Source: DATAAM01 sp036260075 (GTDB taxonomy: Bacteria; Actinomycetota; Acidimicrobiia; Acidimicrobiales; JAHWLA01). Taken from it: a DNA stretch of 27,631 nucleotides. The stretch spans positions 1-27,631 of the forward strand of contig DATAAM010000164.1 in NCBI GenBank assembly GCA_036260075.1. Direction: 5' to 3'. The notes under the pieces are model-generated. The model ran no database searches, had not been told where the DNA came from, and saw only the letters and a list, made by a program, of their open reading frames with translations. The position numbers were made by a program, and so were the translations under genes. This document shows positions 1-8,119 of the stretch, in pieces. Within the stretch, counting starts at the first letter, position 1; every line of letters begins with the position of its first letter.

Positions 1-40
1 GGATCAGCGCGCTGTAGCGCGCTGATCCCCCACCAGAACG
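1..40. repeat. Long palindrome, copy 1 of an intergenic family (cut by window edge)
   Basis: Positions 1-13 and 16-28 form a perfect 13-bp inverted repeat, followed by ATCCCCCACCAGAACG at 25-40. The same 16 bases occur at 13999-14014 as part of a longer perfect palindrome. The left outer arm would therefore lie just outside the window. It may act as a transcription terminator for a gene left of the window, although there is no clear T-tract. Confidence 0.6.
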
Positions 41-48
41 GGCGCAAG

Positions 49-54
49 TAAGGT
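49..54 (+). promoter_or_regulatory. -10 box TAAGGT for the glycosidase gene
   Basis: TAAGGT fits the TAnnnT form of an actinobacterial -10 element and ends 6 nt before the GTG at 61. That would place the transcription start at or next to the start codon (a leaderless mRNA). No -35 box or ribosome binding site is evident. Confidence 0.4.
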
Positions 55-60
55 GCGCGC

Positions 61-2199
61 GTGGCGGACCCGTGGACCTTCGCAGGCGAGACCCCGCCCC
101 TCGGGCACCCGGGCGGCACCGTCACGCTGGTCGAGGGCTCGGCGTTCGCCATCTCCGGGCGCACCGGCGACATGGTGCGGGGCTCGCCCCACGGCCTCTT
201 CTTCCGCGACACGCGCTTCCTGTCGCGCTTCGAGCTGCGGGTGAACGGCCAGCAGCCCGAGCCGCTGGCGGCGGAGACCACCGACCCGTTCTCCGCTGTC
301 TTCGTGTCCCGTACGCGCCCTCGCCCCGGGCGGGCCGACAGCACGCTGATGGTCTTCCGCTACCGGTGGATCGGCCGCGGCATGCGGGAGGACCTCGTCA
401 TCCGCAACTTCGGCGACGAAGCCGCCTTCTGCTCGCTGGAGATCGACCTCGAAGCCGACTTCGCCGACCTGTTCGAGGTCAAGGAGGGGCGGGCGGCGGG
501 CACCGGGGCCCACACCATCGAGAACGTCGGCGGCGACATCGTGTTCGCCCACCGACGGGGCACCATCCGACGGGGCGCCCGCGTCTCCTTCGGCCAACCC
601 GCCCAGCTGGCGGGCGAGCTCGCCGTGTTCGAGTTCATCGTCCCGGCCCACGGGCAGTGGAGCACCTGCTTGCAGCTCGCCCCGGTGATCGACGGTGAGG
701 AGATCGAGCCGCGCTACCAGTGCGGCCAGCCCGTCGAGCGGGCCACGCCGGTGGAGCGGTTGGCCAAGTGGCGGCGCCAGGTCCCCTTGGTCGACACCGA
801 CCACGAAGGCCTCAAGCTGGTGACCGCCCGCAGCGCCGAGGACCTCGGCGCCCTGCGCATCTTCGACCCCGACTACCCCGAGCGGACCGTCATCGCCGCG
901 GGCGCCCCGTGGTTCATGACGCTGTTCGGGCGCGACTCGATCGTCACCGCGTGGATGGCGCTGCTGGTCGATCCCGAGCTGGCACTGGGCGTGCTGCAGA
1001 CGCTGGCCCGCTTCCAGGGCGAGGACGTCGACCCCCGCAATGACGAGGAGCCGGGCCGCATCCTCCACGAGATGCGCTTCGGCGACGCCGCCTCGCTGTC
1101 GTTGGGCGGCGGCAAGGTCTACTACGGCACGGCCGACGCCACGCCGCTGTTCGTCATGCTGTTGGGCGAGCTGCGGCGCTGGGGCCTGGCCGCCGAAGCC
1201 GTCGACCAGCTGCTCCCCCACGCCGACCGGGCGATGGCCTGGATCGAGGAGTTCGGCGACAGGGACGGCGACGGCTACGTCGAGTACCAACGGGCCACCG
1301 ACCGCGGCCTGTACAACCAGGGTTGGAAGGACTCGTGGGACGGCGTGCGCTTCGCCGACGGCGAGGTGGCCCGCGCGCCGATCGCGCTGTGCGAGGTGCA
1401 GGGCTACGTGTACGGCGCCTACCTGGCCCGCATGCACTTCGCCAACGAGGTCGGCGACACGGCCACGGTCGAGCGCTACCGGCAGCGGGCCGCCGCCCTC
1501 AAGGCGGCGTTCAACCGCGACTTCTGGTTGGAGGACCGGGGCTGGTTCGCCATGGGCCTCGACGCCGACAAGCGCCCCATCGACGCGCTCGCCTCCAACA
1601 TGGGCCACTTCCTCTGGACCGGCATCGTCGACACCGACAAGGCGCCGTCGGTGGCCGCCCGGCTCATGTCCGACGAGATGTTCACGGGCTGGGGCATCCG
1701 CACGCTGGCCTCGAACATGGGCGGCTACAACCCCATCAGCTACCACTGCGGGTCGGTGTGGCCGCACGACAACGCGCTGATCGCCGCAGGCCTCATGCGC
1801 TACGGGTTCATCGAGGAGGCGCAGCGGGTGATCCTCGCCATGCTCGACGCCGCCATGAGCCAGGGCGGCCGCCTGCCCGAGCTGTTCAGCGGGTTGCAGC
1901 GCGACGAGTTCCCCTCGGTGGTCAGCTACCCCACCTCGTGCTCGCCCCAGGCGTGGGCGGCGGCCTCGCCGCTGCTGTTCCTACGCACACTGCTGCGGCT
2001 CGACCCGTGGATCCCGCACGGCAAGGTGTGGCTGGCGCCGTCGCTGCCGGAGGAGATCGGCTACCTGCGCGTCGACCGCATCCCGCTGGCGGGCAGGCGC
2101 GTCACCGTCGAGGTGTCCGACGGCAACGTGAAGGTCGAGGGCCTGCCGGCGGAGCTGGAGCTGGTGTCGGTGCCCCGCGATCCCATGACGGCGGCGTGA
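61..2199 (+). CDS. Amylo-alpha-1,6-glucosidase / glycogen debranching-type glycoside hydrolase
   Basis: A 712-residue protein with the layout of bacterial glycogen-debranching-related glycosidases. An N-terminal beta-rich domain (about residues 15-215, rich in the GLFFRDTRF type of motif) precedes an (alpha/alpha)6 barrel from about residue 245. Visible barrel motifs are LFGRDS, YNQGWKDSWDG (418-428), HCGSVWPHDN (562-571) and LPELFSG with Glu606, which carry acidic residues typical of catalytic positions in this clan. It probably hydrolyses alpha-glucosidic linkages of storage or imported glucans in the cytoplasm, as no signal peptide is seen. The GTG start is chosen because a TAAGGT box lies 6 nt upstream. 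The stop overlaps the next gene's GTG by 4 nt, implying coupled translation. The exact substrate cannot be read from the sequence. Confidence 0.85.
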   Translation: MADPWTFAGETPPLGHPGGTVTLVEGSAFAISGRTGDMVRGSPHGLFFRDTRFLSRFELRVNGQQPEPLAAETTDPFSAVFVSRTRPRPGRADSTLMVFRYRWIGRGMREDLVIRNFGDEAAFCSLEIDLEADFADLFEVKEGRAAGTGAHTIENVGGDIVFAHRRGTIRRGARVSFGQPAQLAGELAVFEFIVPAHGQWSTCLQLAPVIDGEEIEPRYQCGQPVERATPVERLAKWRRQVPLVDTDHEGLKLVTARSAEDLGALRIFDPDYPERTVIAAGAPWFMTLFGRDSIVTAWMALLVDPELALGVLQTLARFQGEDVDPRNDEEPGRILHEMRFGDAASLSLGGGKVYYGTADATPLFVMLLGELRRWGLAAEAVDQLLPHADRAMAWIEEFGDRDGDGYVEYQRATDRGLYNQGWKDSWDGVRFADGEVARAPIALCEVQGYVYGAYLARMHFANEVGDTATVERYRQRAAALKAAFNRDFWLEDRGWFAMGLDADKRPIDALASNMGHFLWTGIVDTDKAPSVAARLMSDEMFTGWGIRTLASNMGGYNPISYHCGSVWPHDNALIAAGLMRYGFIEEAQRVILAMLDAAMSQGGRLPELFSGLQRDEFPSVVSYPTSCSPQAWAAASPLLFLRTLLRLDPWIPHGKVWLAPSLPEEIGYLRVDRIPLAGRRVTVEVSDGNVKVEGLPAELELVSVPRDPMTAA

Positions 2200-3962
2200 C
2201 CGCGCTCGAGTGGGACCTGTCCGACCTGGCCACAGAGGAGGCCGACGTCGATCGCTTCCTCGACGAGGCCCGCGACCTGGCCGCCTCGTTGGAGCAGGCC
2301 CACCGCGGCCGGGTGGCGACGTTCGACGGCAGCCGGCTGGTCGAGGTGGTGCAGGGGCTGGCGCAGGTCCACGAGCTGTTGCGGCGAGCGCAGTCGTACG
2401 CCTACCTGCGCTTCGCGGCCGACACCGTCGATCCCGCCAACGGGGCCCGGCTCCAGCGCGTGCAGGAGCGGGTCACCGAGGTCACCACCATCCTCCTGTT
2501 CTTCGAGCTGGAGTGGGCGGCACTGCCCGACGAACGAGCCGACGCCCTGCTCGGCACGCCGGGCCTGGAGCTCGCCCGGCACCACCTGGCGACGGCCCGC
2601 CGGTACCGCGACCACCTCCTCAGCGAACCCGAGGAGAAGGTGCTGGCCGAGAAGCAGGTCACCGGGGCGGGGGCATGGGCCCGCCTGTTCGGCGAGCTCG
2701 TCTCCACCCTCGAAGTGGCGATCGACGGCGAGAGGGTCACGCTGGAGGAGGCGCTGAGCCGGCTCACCTCTCCCGACCGGGCCGTGCGCCGGGCCACGGC
2801 CGACGGGGTGACGGCGGCGCTGGCGCCCGGTCTGCGCACACGGGCCTTCGTCTACAACACGCTCCTGCTCGACAAGTCGGTCGACGACCGCTTGCGTCGC
2901 TACGACCACTGGCTCGCCTCGCGCAACCTCGCCAACGAGGCGAGCGACGAGTCTGTGCAGGCGCTGGTCGACGCCGTCCGCGCCCGCTTCGACCTGCCGC
3001 AGCGCTGGTACCGCCTCAAGGCCCGGCTCCTCGGGGTGGAACGTCTGGCCGACTACGACCGCATGGCGAGCGTCACCGAGCACGAGCCGCACGTGTCGTG
3101 GGACGAGGCGCGCAGCCTGGTGCTCGACTCGTACGCCTCCTTCTCGCAGGAGCTGGCCGACATCGCCGAGCAGTTCTTCGAGCGGCGGTGGATCGACGTG
3201 CCTGCCCGCCCTGGCAAGCAACCGGGCGCCTTCTGCATGTACACGGTGCCGTCGGTGCACCCGTACGTGCTGCTCAACTTCACCAACCGGCCCGGCGACG
3301 TGGTCACCCTGGCCCACGAGCTGGGCCACGGGCTGCATGCGTACCTCTCGCGGCCGCAGGGCGTGTTCCACCAGAGCACCCCGCTGACGTTGGCGGAGAC
3401 GGCGTCGGTGTTCGGGGAGACGGTGGCGTTCAACCGGTTGCTCGACCGCTGCGAGACGGCCGACGCCCGGCTGGGGCTGCTGGCCCAGCACATCGAGGGC
3501 GCCATCGCCACCGTGTTCCGCCAGACGGCGATGAACCGCTTCGAGCACCTGGCCCACACGGCCCGGCGCACCGAGGGCGAGCTGTCGGTGGAGCGATTCG
3601 GCGAGCTGTGGGCGGAGAGCCAGCGGGAGCTCTTCGGCGACGCCGTGGAGATCACCGAGGGCTACCGGAGCTGGTGGTCGTACATCCCGCACTTCGTGAA
3701 CACGCCCGGCTACGTGTACGCGTACGCGTACGGGCAGCTGCTCGCCCTGTCCGTCTACCGGCAGTACGAGGAGCAGGGCTCCGACTTCGTGCCCCGGTAC
3801 CTGCACCTGCTGTCGAGCGGCGGGTCGATGGCGCCGGAGGAGCTGGGGCGGATCGTGGGCTGCGACCTGGCCGACCCCGGGTTCTGGGACGGCGGGCTCG
3901 CCATCGTGGAGCACCAGCTGGAGGCGGCCGAGACGGCGGCCTGGGAGGCCGGCCGCCTGTAA
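2196..3962 (+). CDS. M3 family oligoendopeptidase (PepF-like zinc peptidase)
   Basis: A 588-residue cytoplasmic zinc metallopeptidase, close to the usual length of about 600 for oligoendopeptidase F. The zinc site HELGH is at residues 374-378, with Glu375 the catalytic base and Glu401 in LTLAETASVFGE the probable third zinc ligand. The preceding PGKQPGAFCMY segment and the C-terminal TPGYVYAYAYGQLL segment are also typical of M3B enzymes. The family cleaves short peptides inside the cell. The GTG start sits in the overlap GTGA with the stop of the glycosidase gene; no other good in-frame start is close. The two overlapping genes probably share one mRNA, though no functional link between them is evident. 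Confidence 0.88.
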   Translation: MTALEWDLSDLATEEADVDRFLDEARDLAASLEQAHRGRVATFDGSRLVEVVQGLAQVHELLRRAQSYAYLRFAADTVDPANGARLQRVQERVTEVTTILLFFELEWAALPDERADALLGTPGLELARHHLATARRYRDHLLSEPEEKVLAEKQVTGAGAWARLFGELVSTLEVAIDGERVTLEEALSRLTSPDRAVRRATADGVTAALAPGLRTRAFVYNTLLLDKSVDDRLRRYDHWLASRNLANEASDESVQALVDAVRARFDLPQRWYRLKARLLGVERLADYDRMASVTEHEPHVSWDEARSLVLDSYASFSQELADIAEQFFERRWIDVPARPGKQPGAFCMYTVPSVHPYVLLNFTNRPGDVVTLAHELGHGLHAYLSRPQGVFHQSTPLTLAETASVFGETVAFNRLLDRCETADARLGLLAQHIEGAIATVFRQTAMNRFEHLAHTARRTEGELSVERFGELWAESQRELFGDAVEITEGYRSWWSYIPHFVNTPGYVYAYAYGQLLALSVYRQYEEQGSDFVPRYLHLLSSGGSMAPEELGRIVGCDLADPGFWDGGLAIVEHQLEAAETAAWEAGRL

Positions 3963-3967
3963 CACCT

Positions 3968-4019
3968 CTGTTTTGGGCACGTTTTTGTGGCGTCTCGCCA
4001 CAAAAACGTGCCCAAACAG
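3968..4019. terminator. Bidirectional terminator-like hairpin between convergent genes
   Basis: Positions 3972-3992 and 3996-4016 are a perfect 21-bp inverted repeat with a TCT loop. The pairing extends to about 3968-4019 with one bulged T. Runs of five T on one arm and five A on the other suit termination in both directions. It separates the peptidase gene from the convergent response regulator gene. Confidence 0.7.
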
Positions 4020-4024
4020 GGGGG

Positions 4025-4666
4025 TCAGCCCGGGTAGGAGATGATGCCCTCGCGGACGGCCACGGAGACGGCCTCCAGCTTCGAGTGGGCGCCCAGCTTG
4101 CCGATGGCGCTCTGCATGTGGTTCCGCACGGTGTTCACGCTGAGGCCCAGGCGCTCGCCGATGGCGGCGTTGGGCAGGCCTTCGGCGGCCAGGCGCAGCA
4201 CGTCGAGCTCCCGCGGCGTGAGGTCGTGGCCCAGCCCCTTCTCCGTCCGCTGCAGCTTGGGCAGCAGGCTGGTCACCAGCTCGGGCGGGATCCACGCGTC
4301 GCCCGAGGCGACCACCCGGATGGCGGCCACCAGCTCGGTGACGGCCTTCTGCTTGGTGAGGAACCCGGCGCACCCCGCCTCGATCGCCCGCACCAACAAG
4401 GCCTCGTTGCCCGTCCCCGTGAGGAGCAGCACGACGGCGTCGGGGCGGTCCTCCCGGATGCGCACGGTGGCGGCCACGCCGTCGCCGTCGGGGAGCTGGT
4501 AGTCCATCACCACCACGTCGGGCCGCTCCTCCCGGGCCCGGGCCACCGCCGTCTCCACGTCGCCCGCGGTGCCGACCACTTCGAGATCGGGCTCGTCGCT
4601 CAGGATGCGGACGACGCTTTGCGCCACCATCTCGTGGTCGTCGACCACGAGGACACGCGTGGCCAT
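4025..4666 (-). CDS. NarL/FixJ-type response regulator (REC + LuxR HTH)
   Basis: A 213-residue two-component response regulator. The receiver domain spans residues 4-120 with acidic pocket Asp9/Asp10, phosphoacceptor Asp55 in VVVMDYQLPDGDG, Thr83 and Lys105. A LuxR-type helix-turn-helix follows at about 148-205 (LTPRELDVLRLAAEGLPN onwards). It should bind DNA as a dimer after phosphorylation. The ATG is supported by AAGGAG at 4677-4672, 5 nt upstream. No histidine kinase gene is adjacent, so it is an orphan here. It is transcribed divergently from the His-rich membrane protein and copper genes through a shared 59-nt region, so a role in regulating them is possible but unproven. Confidence 0.9.
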   Translation of the reverse strand: MATRVLVVDDHEMVAQSVVRILSDEPDLEVVGTAGDVETAVARAREERPDVVVMDYQLPDGDGVAATVRIREDRPDAVVLLLTGTGNEALLVRAIEAGCAGFLTKQKAVTELVAAIRVVASGDAWIPPELVTSLLPKLQRTEKGLGHDLTPRELDVLRLAAEGLPNAAIGERLGLSVNTVRNHMQSAIGKLGAHSKLEAVSVAVREGIISYPG

Positions 4667-4706
4667 GCCGGCTCCTTCGCCTTCCGGGTCCTGGGCAGCG
4701 TACCGA

Positions 4707-4716
4707 AGCCTAGGAT
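4707..4716. promoter_or_regulatory. Symmetric bidirectional -10 element (AGCCTAGGAT)
   Basis: On the plus strand TAGGAT (4711-4716) ends 9 nt before the GTG at 4726. On the minus strand TAGGCT (4712-4707) lies about 40 nt upstream of the response regulator ATG at 4666. The two TAnnnT boxes share the central TA, giving one 10-bp core that can serve both divergent genes. Confidence 0.45.
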
Positions 4717-4725
4717 GCCCGGCCG

Positions 4726-5304
4726 GTGGAGCATCGCGGCCGACGGCTCTCGTGGTGGACGGGCGGCGTCGCCGGCGCGGGCGTGCTCCTCACCCACTGG
4801 GTCACCTACCGCCTGGCGCTGCCCGACGCCCACCACCGGGGCGACGTCCTGCACGACAGCGGGCACGCCCACTGGCCCGTCCTCTCCGTCGTCGGCCTGA
4901 CGCTGTTCACCGTCGCCTCGCTCCACGTCTGCACGTTGGGGTGGCGGCGGCGGCCCGTGGCCCGGGGCCGCGTGCTCGCGCTGCGCCTGGCCGTGCTCCA
5001 GGCCGTCGCCTGGACGGCCCTGGAGGTGGGCGAGCGCGCGCTGGCCGGCCGGCTGGCCACGCTCGACGACCACGGACTCGTGCTGCTCGGCCTGGTGGTG
5101 CAGGTCGCCGTCGCGCTGGCGGGCGCCGCCTTCGTGCGCCTGACCGTGCGGGCGCTGTCGGCGCTGGCGGGCCGGCCTCCACGCGTGCGGCCGCGCCCCC
5201 GGTCGACGCCCCTGCCGACGCCGCCCGCGGTCGGCCGCGCCACGATCGCACCCGTGGGCGCCCACGGCCTGCGCGGCCCTCCCGCGCCGCAGCCCGTGCC
5301 GTAG
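4726..5304 (+). CDS. Four-helix membrane protein with His-rich loop (copper cluster)
   Basis: A 192-residue protein with four predicted membrane helices at about residues 9-30, 50-70, 85-108 and 118-145. The C-terminal tail is rich in Pro and Arg. The loop between helices 1 and 2 carries five histidines (36, 37, 43, 47, 49) plus acidic residues, which suggests metal binding. I do not recognise a named family. It lies 50 nt upstream of a CopC-CopD fusion gene, so involvement in copper handling is a reasonable inference. The GTG start is chosen because TAGGAT lies 9 nt upstream and no ribosome binding site is visible, consistent with a leaderless transcript. Confidence 0.65.
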   Translation: MEHRGRRLSWWTGGVAGAGVLLTHWVTYRLALPDAHHRGDVLHDSGHAHWPVLSVVGLTLFTVASLHVCTLGWRRRPVARGRVLALRLAVLQAVAWTALEVGERALAGRLATLDDHGLVLLGLVVQVAVALAGAAFVRLTVRALSALAGRPPRVRPRPRSTPLPTPPAVGRATIAPVGAHGLRGPPAPQPVP

Positions 5305-5307
5305 CCC

Positions 5308-5329
5308 GCCGCCGGAGCCCTCCGGCGGC
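5308..5329 (+). terminator. Small GC hairpin between membrane protein and copC-copD genes
   Basis: Positions 5308-5316 and 5321-5329 form a perfect 9-bp stem with a GCCC loop, starting 4 nt after the stop codon at 5304. There is no proper T-tract, so it may be a weak terminator, an mRNA-stabilising hairpin or an attenuator that lowers read-through into the copper genes. Confidence 0.4.
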
Positions 5330-5354
5330 ATTCGTCCGCTGCCGGAGGTGGTCC

Positions 5355-6941
5355 GTGCGGTCGCGCCTCGCTGCGCTCCTGCTCTCGTTCGCCGTCCCTG
5401 TCGGCCTGTGCCTCGTCGCGGGCCGGGCCGACGCGCACGCCATCGTGCGGGAGACGCGGCCTGCCGCCGACGAGGTGGCCGCCACCGCTCCCTCGTCGGT
5501 CACCATGCGGTTCAACGAGACGGTCGAGCTCGCCTTCGGCTCCCTGCGGGTGTACGACACCCGGGGCAGGCGGGTGGACCGCGGCGAGGCCCGCCACGTC
5601 GACGGGGCGAGCACCGTCCGCGTCGGCTTGGACGACGACCTGCCCGACGGCACGTACACGGTGACGTGGCACGTCGTGTCGGCCGACGGCCACCCGATCC
5701 GCGAGGCCTTCGTCTTCCACGTGGGCGCGCCCGGCGACCGGCCCGAGGGCATCGCCCGCGAGCTGCTGGCGGGCGAGAGCGGCGCGGGCCGGTGGGAAGG
5801 ACTGCTGGCGGGCGTGGCCCGGTGGGCCCTGTTCGGGGCGCTGCTCGTGCTCGGCGGCGTGGTCGCCTTCCCGCTGCTGGTGTCCAGCGAGGCGGAGCAG
5901 GAACGGCGCCGGCTGTTCGCCGTCGCCTGGGCGGTGGCGCTGGCGTCCACCGTGGTCGGCTTCGTCGTGCAGGGGGCGGTGGCGGGCCGGCAGCCGTTGC
6001 TCGACGCGCTGTCGCCCGAGGTGCTCGCCGACGTGGCAGGTACCCGCTACGGCACGGTGGCACTCGCTCGGCTGGCGCTGCTCGGCGTGCTGCTGGTGGT
6101 CCGGCGCACCCGCGTGCTGGCGGTGGTCGCGGTGCTGGCGGTGTCGGCCACGCCCGGCCTGGCCGGGCACGCGGGCACCACGTCGCCGGTGGCGCTGAAC
6201 GTGGCCGCCGACGTCGTCCACGTGGCCGCCGCCGCCACGTGGGTGGGCGGACTGGTCGTCCTGCTGGCGTGGCGTCGGCTCGACGCCGGTGTCGTCGGCC
6301 GGTTCTCGACGGTGGCGGGAGCAGCGGTGGCCGCGGTGGTGGCGAGCGGGCTCGTGCGCTCGTGGGCCGAGGTGCGCTCCCTCGACGCGCTCGACGAGCG
6401 CTACGGCGTGCTGCTGCTCCTGAAGGTGGGAGCGGTGGCGGCGATGGTCGGCTTCGGCTTCCTCAACCGGCGGGTCCTGCTGCCCCGGCAGGCCGAGCGG
6501 GGCCGGTCGCTCGTGCGGTCGATGGCCGCCGAGACGACGATTGCCGTCGTCGTGCTGGCGCTGACGGCGCTGCTCGTCAACCAGGCGCCCGCCCGGGTCA
6601 CGGGCGGGACCGACGGGCCGTTCGAGACGCACGTGGCGCTCGGCGCCCACCGGGTGCACGTGCTGGTCGACCCGGCGGAGGTCGGCGAGAACGCCGTGCA
6701 CCTCACGGCGACGACCGAGCGGGGCGCGCCCGCCCCCGTCGAGTCGATGCAGGTCCTGTTCCGGCTGCCCGACGCCGACATCGGCCCGCTCGTGGCCGAC
6801 GGTCGGCGGCTTGCACCGGGGCACTTCGTAGTGCAAGGCCGGCAGCTCTCGCAGGCCGGTCGGTGGGTGGTGGAGATCGTGGCGGTCACCGGGCGCTTCG
6901 AGGAGGCGCGCACCCGGCTGACCGTCCCCGTGCGCAGATGA
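5355..6941 (+). CDS. CopC-CopD-YtkA fusion, copper resistance/transport membrane protein
   Basis: A 528-residue three-part protein. A signal peptide (about 1-27, ending ADA) exposes His28 as the mature N-terminus. The CopC beta-sandwich domain (28-125) has the expected Cu(II) ligands His28, Asp111 and His113 (ADGHP motif). A CopD-like region with about eight membrane helices follows at about 150-415. The C-terminal exported domain at about 425-528 resembles YtkA/FixH-type beta-sandwiches. CopC binds copper outside the membrane and CopD is thought to move it across. The GTG start is fixed by GGAGG at 5344-5348 with a 6-nt spacer and by the signal peptide. The stop overlaps or abuts the ycnI-like gene. 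Confidence in family is high; direction of copper transport is not known. Confidence 0.88.
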   Translation: MRSRLAALLLSFAVPVGLCLVAGRADAHAIVRETRPAADEVAATAPSSVTMRFNETVELAFGSLRVYDTRGRRVDRGEARHVDGASTVRVGLDDDLPDGTYTVTWHVVSADGHPIREAFVFHVGAPGDRPEGIARELLAGESGAGRWEGLLAGVARWALFGALLVLGGVVAFPLLVSSEAEQERRRLFAVAWAVALASTVVGFVVQGAVAGRQPLLDALSPEVLADVAGTRYGTVALARLALLGVLLVVRRTRVLAVVAVLAVSATPGLAGHAGTTSPVALNVAADVVHVAAAATWVGGLVVLLAWRRLDAGVVGRFSTVAGAAVAAVVASGLVRSWAEVRSLDALDERYGVLLLLKVGAVAAMVGFGFLNRRVLLPRQAERGRSLVRSMAAETTIAVVVLALTALLVNQAPARVTGGTDGPFETHVALGAHRVHVLVDPAEVGENAVHLTATTERGAPAPVESMQVLFRLPDADIGPLVADGRRLAPGHFVVQGRQLSQAGRWVVEIVAVTGRFEEARTRLTVPVRR

Positions 6942-6949
6942 GGAGCGTG

Positions 6950-7570
6950 ATGAGAAAGACCTTGTTGTTCGTGCTGCTCGTGATCGGAGGGACGCCTGCG
7001 GCGGCCCACGTCACCGTGCAGCCTGACGAAGCGGCGACGGGCGAGTTCGCCCGCTTCGTCGTCCGGGTCCCCAACGAGCGGGACGCGGCCGCCACCGTGA
7101 AGGTGGAGGTGCAGCTGCCCGAGGAGCTGGTGGCCGTGAGCTTCCAACCGGCTCCCGGCTGGCGGCGCACGGTCGAGCGCAAGCCGCGGCGGGAGCCCGT
7201 CGACGTGTTCGGCGAGCAGGTCACCGACTACGTCGCCACCGTCACGTGGGAGGGCGGGCGCATCGAGCCGGGCGAGTTCGAGGAGTTCGGCTTCTCGGCC
7301 CGCACGCCCGCGGAGCCGACCACGCTGGCGTTCCCCGCCGTGCAGACGTACGACAACGGCGAGGCGGTGCGCTGGACGGGCCCGGCCGACGCCGAGGAGC
7401 CCGCCGCCCGGGTGCAGACGTTCCGGCTCGAAGGCGGCCCGGTGTCGGTGCTGTCGGGGCTCGCGTCCGACGACGGCGACGACGGCGTGCCCGCGGTGGT
7501 GCCGTGGGCGGCGCTCGTGGTGGCCGTCGCCGCCTTGGTGGGCGCGGCGGCGGCGTGGAGGCGGTCGTGA
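6950..7570 (+). CDS. YcnI-like (DUF1775) exported copper-binding protein
   Basis: A 206-residue protein with signal peptide 1-19 ending AAA, leaving His20 as the mature N-terminal residue (AHVTVQPDEA). In YcnI proteins this His, with a nearby Glu and Trp, binds Cu(II). A beta-sandwich domain spans about 20-165, including the GWRRT segment and the GEFEEFGFSAR motif typical of the family. A single C-terminal helix (about 183-203) anchors it to the membrane. I prefer the ATG at 6950, preceded by AGGAG with a 4-nt spacer. An in-frame ATG at 6938, overlapping the upstream stop as ATGA, is a possible alternative and would add four residues. It probably passes copper to or from the CopC-CopD fusion encoded just upstream. 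Confidence 0.85.
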   Translation: MRKTLLFVLLVIGGTPAAAHVTVQPDEAATGEFARFVVRVPNERDAAATVKVEVQLPEELVAVSFQPAPGWRRTVERKPRREPVDVFGEQVTDYVATVTWEGGRIEPGEFEEFGFSARTPAEPTTLAFPAVQTYDNGEAVRWTGPADAEEPAARVQTFRLEGGPVSVLSGLASDDGDDGVPAVVPWAALVVAVAALVGAAAAWRRS

Positions 7571-8073
7571 GGTGGCCGTTCCTCGCCCACGTCAGCGCCT
7601 CCGGCGGCGGCGAGTCCGGTGGCGTGAACGTGGTGCTCGTGCTGGGCGGCCTGGCCCTCGTGGCCATGGGCCTCGGCATGCGGGCCCGGCGGGTGCACTC
7701 GGGCGTCGCCTGGTGGGTGTACCTGGTCGCAGGCATCGCGCTGGTCGTGCCCGGCTTCGTCACCGGCGGGGAGCAGCGGCCCGAGGTCACGCTCACGCTG
7801 CTCTCCCCCGACCCGGGCGCGTCGGTGCGGCCTGACCAGCCGATCCCGGTGTCGCTGGAGGTGAAGGGCGGGAAGGTGGCGACATCGCCGACCGACTCCG
7901 GGGGGCACCTCCACCTGTCGGTCGACGGGGCGCTGGAGCAGATGCCCTACGGCACCACCACCGAGGTGCGGCTGCCGCGCGGGACGCACACGCTGCGCGT
8001 GGAGTACGTGGACGACAAGCACAAGTCGTACGACCCGCCGATCGCCGTCGAGGTGCGGGTCCACGCCTTCTGA
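7567..8073 (+). CDS. Small membrane protein with C-terminal beta-rich domain (copper cluster)
   Basis: A 168-residue protein with two hydrophobic helices (about 19-37 and 45-62) followed by a soluble beta-rich domain (about 68-168). That domain contains DSGGHLHLSVDG and RGTHTLRVEYVDDKHKSYDP. The histidine-containing strands resemble small periplasmic domains found near copper genes (DUF4399/DUF6130 type), but this match is by eye only. The GTG start overlaps the ycnI-like stop as GTGA, so it is probably the last gene of the copper operon. Its stop codon lies inside the left arm of a long palindrome (8068-8115). Confidence 0.7.
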   Translation: MRWPFLAHVSASGGGESGGVNVVLVLGGLALVAMGLGMRARRVHSGVAWWVYLVAGIALVVPGFVTGGEQRPEVTLTLLSPDPGASVRPDQPIPVSLEVKGGKVATSPTDSGGHLHLSVDGALEQMPYGTTTEVRLPRGTHTLRVEYVDDKHKSYDPPIAVEVRVHAF

Positions 8074-8115
8074 GGGAGGGATCCCGGCACCACAGCCGGG
8101 ATCCCTCCCCCAGAA
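8068..8115. repeat. Long palindrome, copy 2, acting as terminator between convergent genes
   Basis: Positions 8074-8088 and 8095-8109 are a perfect 15-bp inverted repeat with loop ACCACA. Pairing extends to 8068-8088/8095-8115 with one mismatch (8073 against 8110). The outer TTCTG/CAGAA ends match the copy at 13961-14016. The left arm contains the stop codon of the preceding gene. It lies between convergent genes and probably terminates both. Confidence 0.65.
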
Positions 8116-8119
8116 CGGG

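Noticed and set aside
4..1767. Long open frame of 587 codons on the minus strand opposite the glycosidase gene
   Set aside because: It has Val/Gly/Arg/His-rich composition without motifs and mirrors a well-supported gene. GC-rich codons leave few stops on the opposite strand.
2061..4373. 770-codon minus-strand frame across the peptidase and response regulator genes
   Set aside because: It crosses a terminator hairpin and two well-supported genes and has no recognisable motif.
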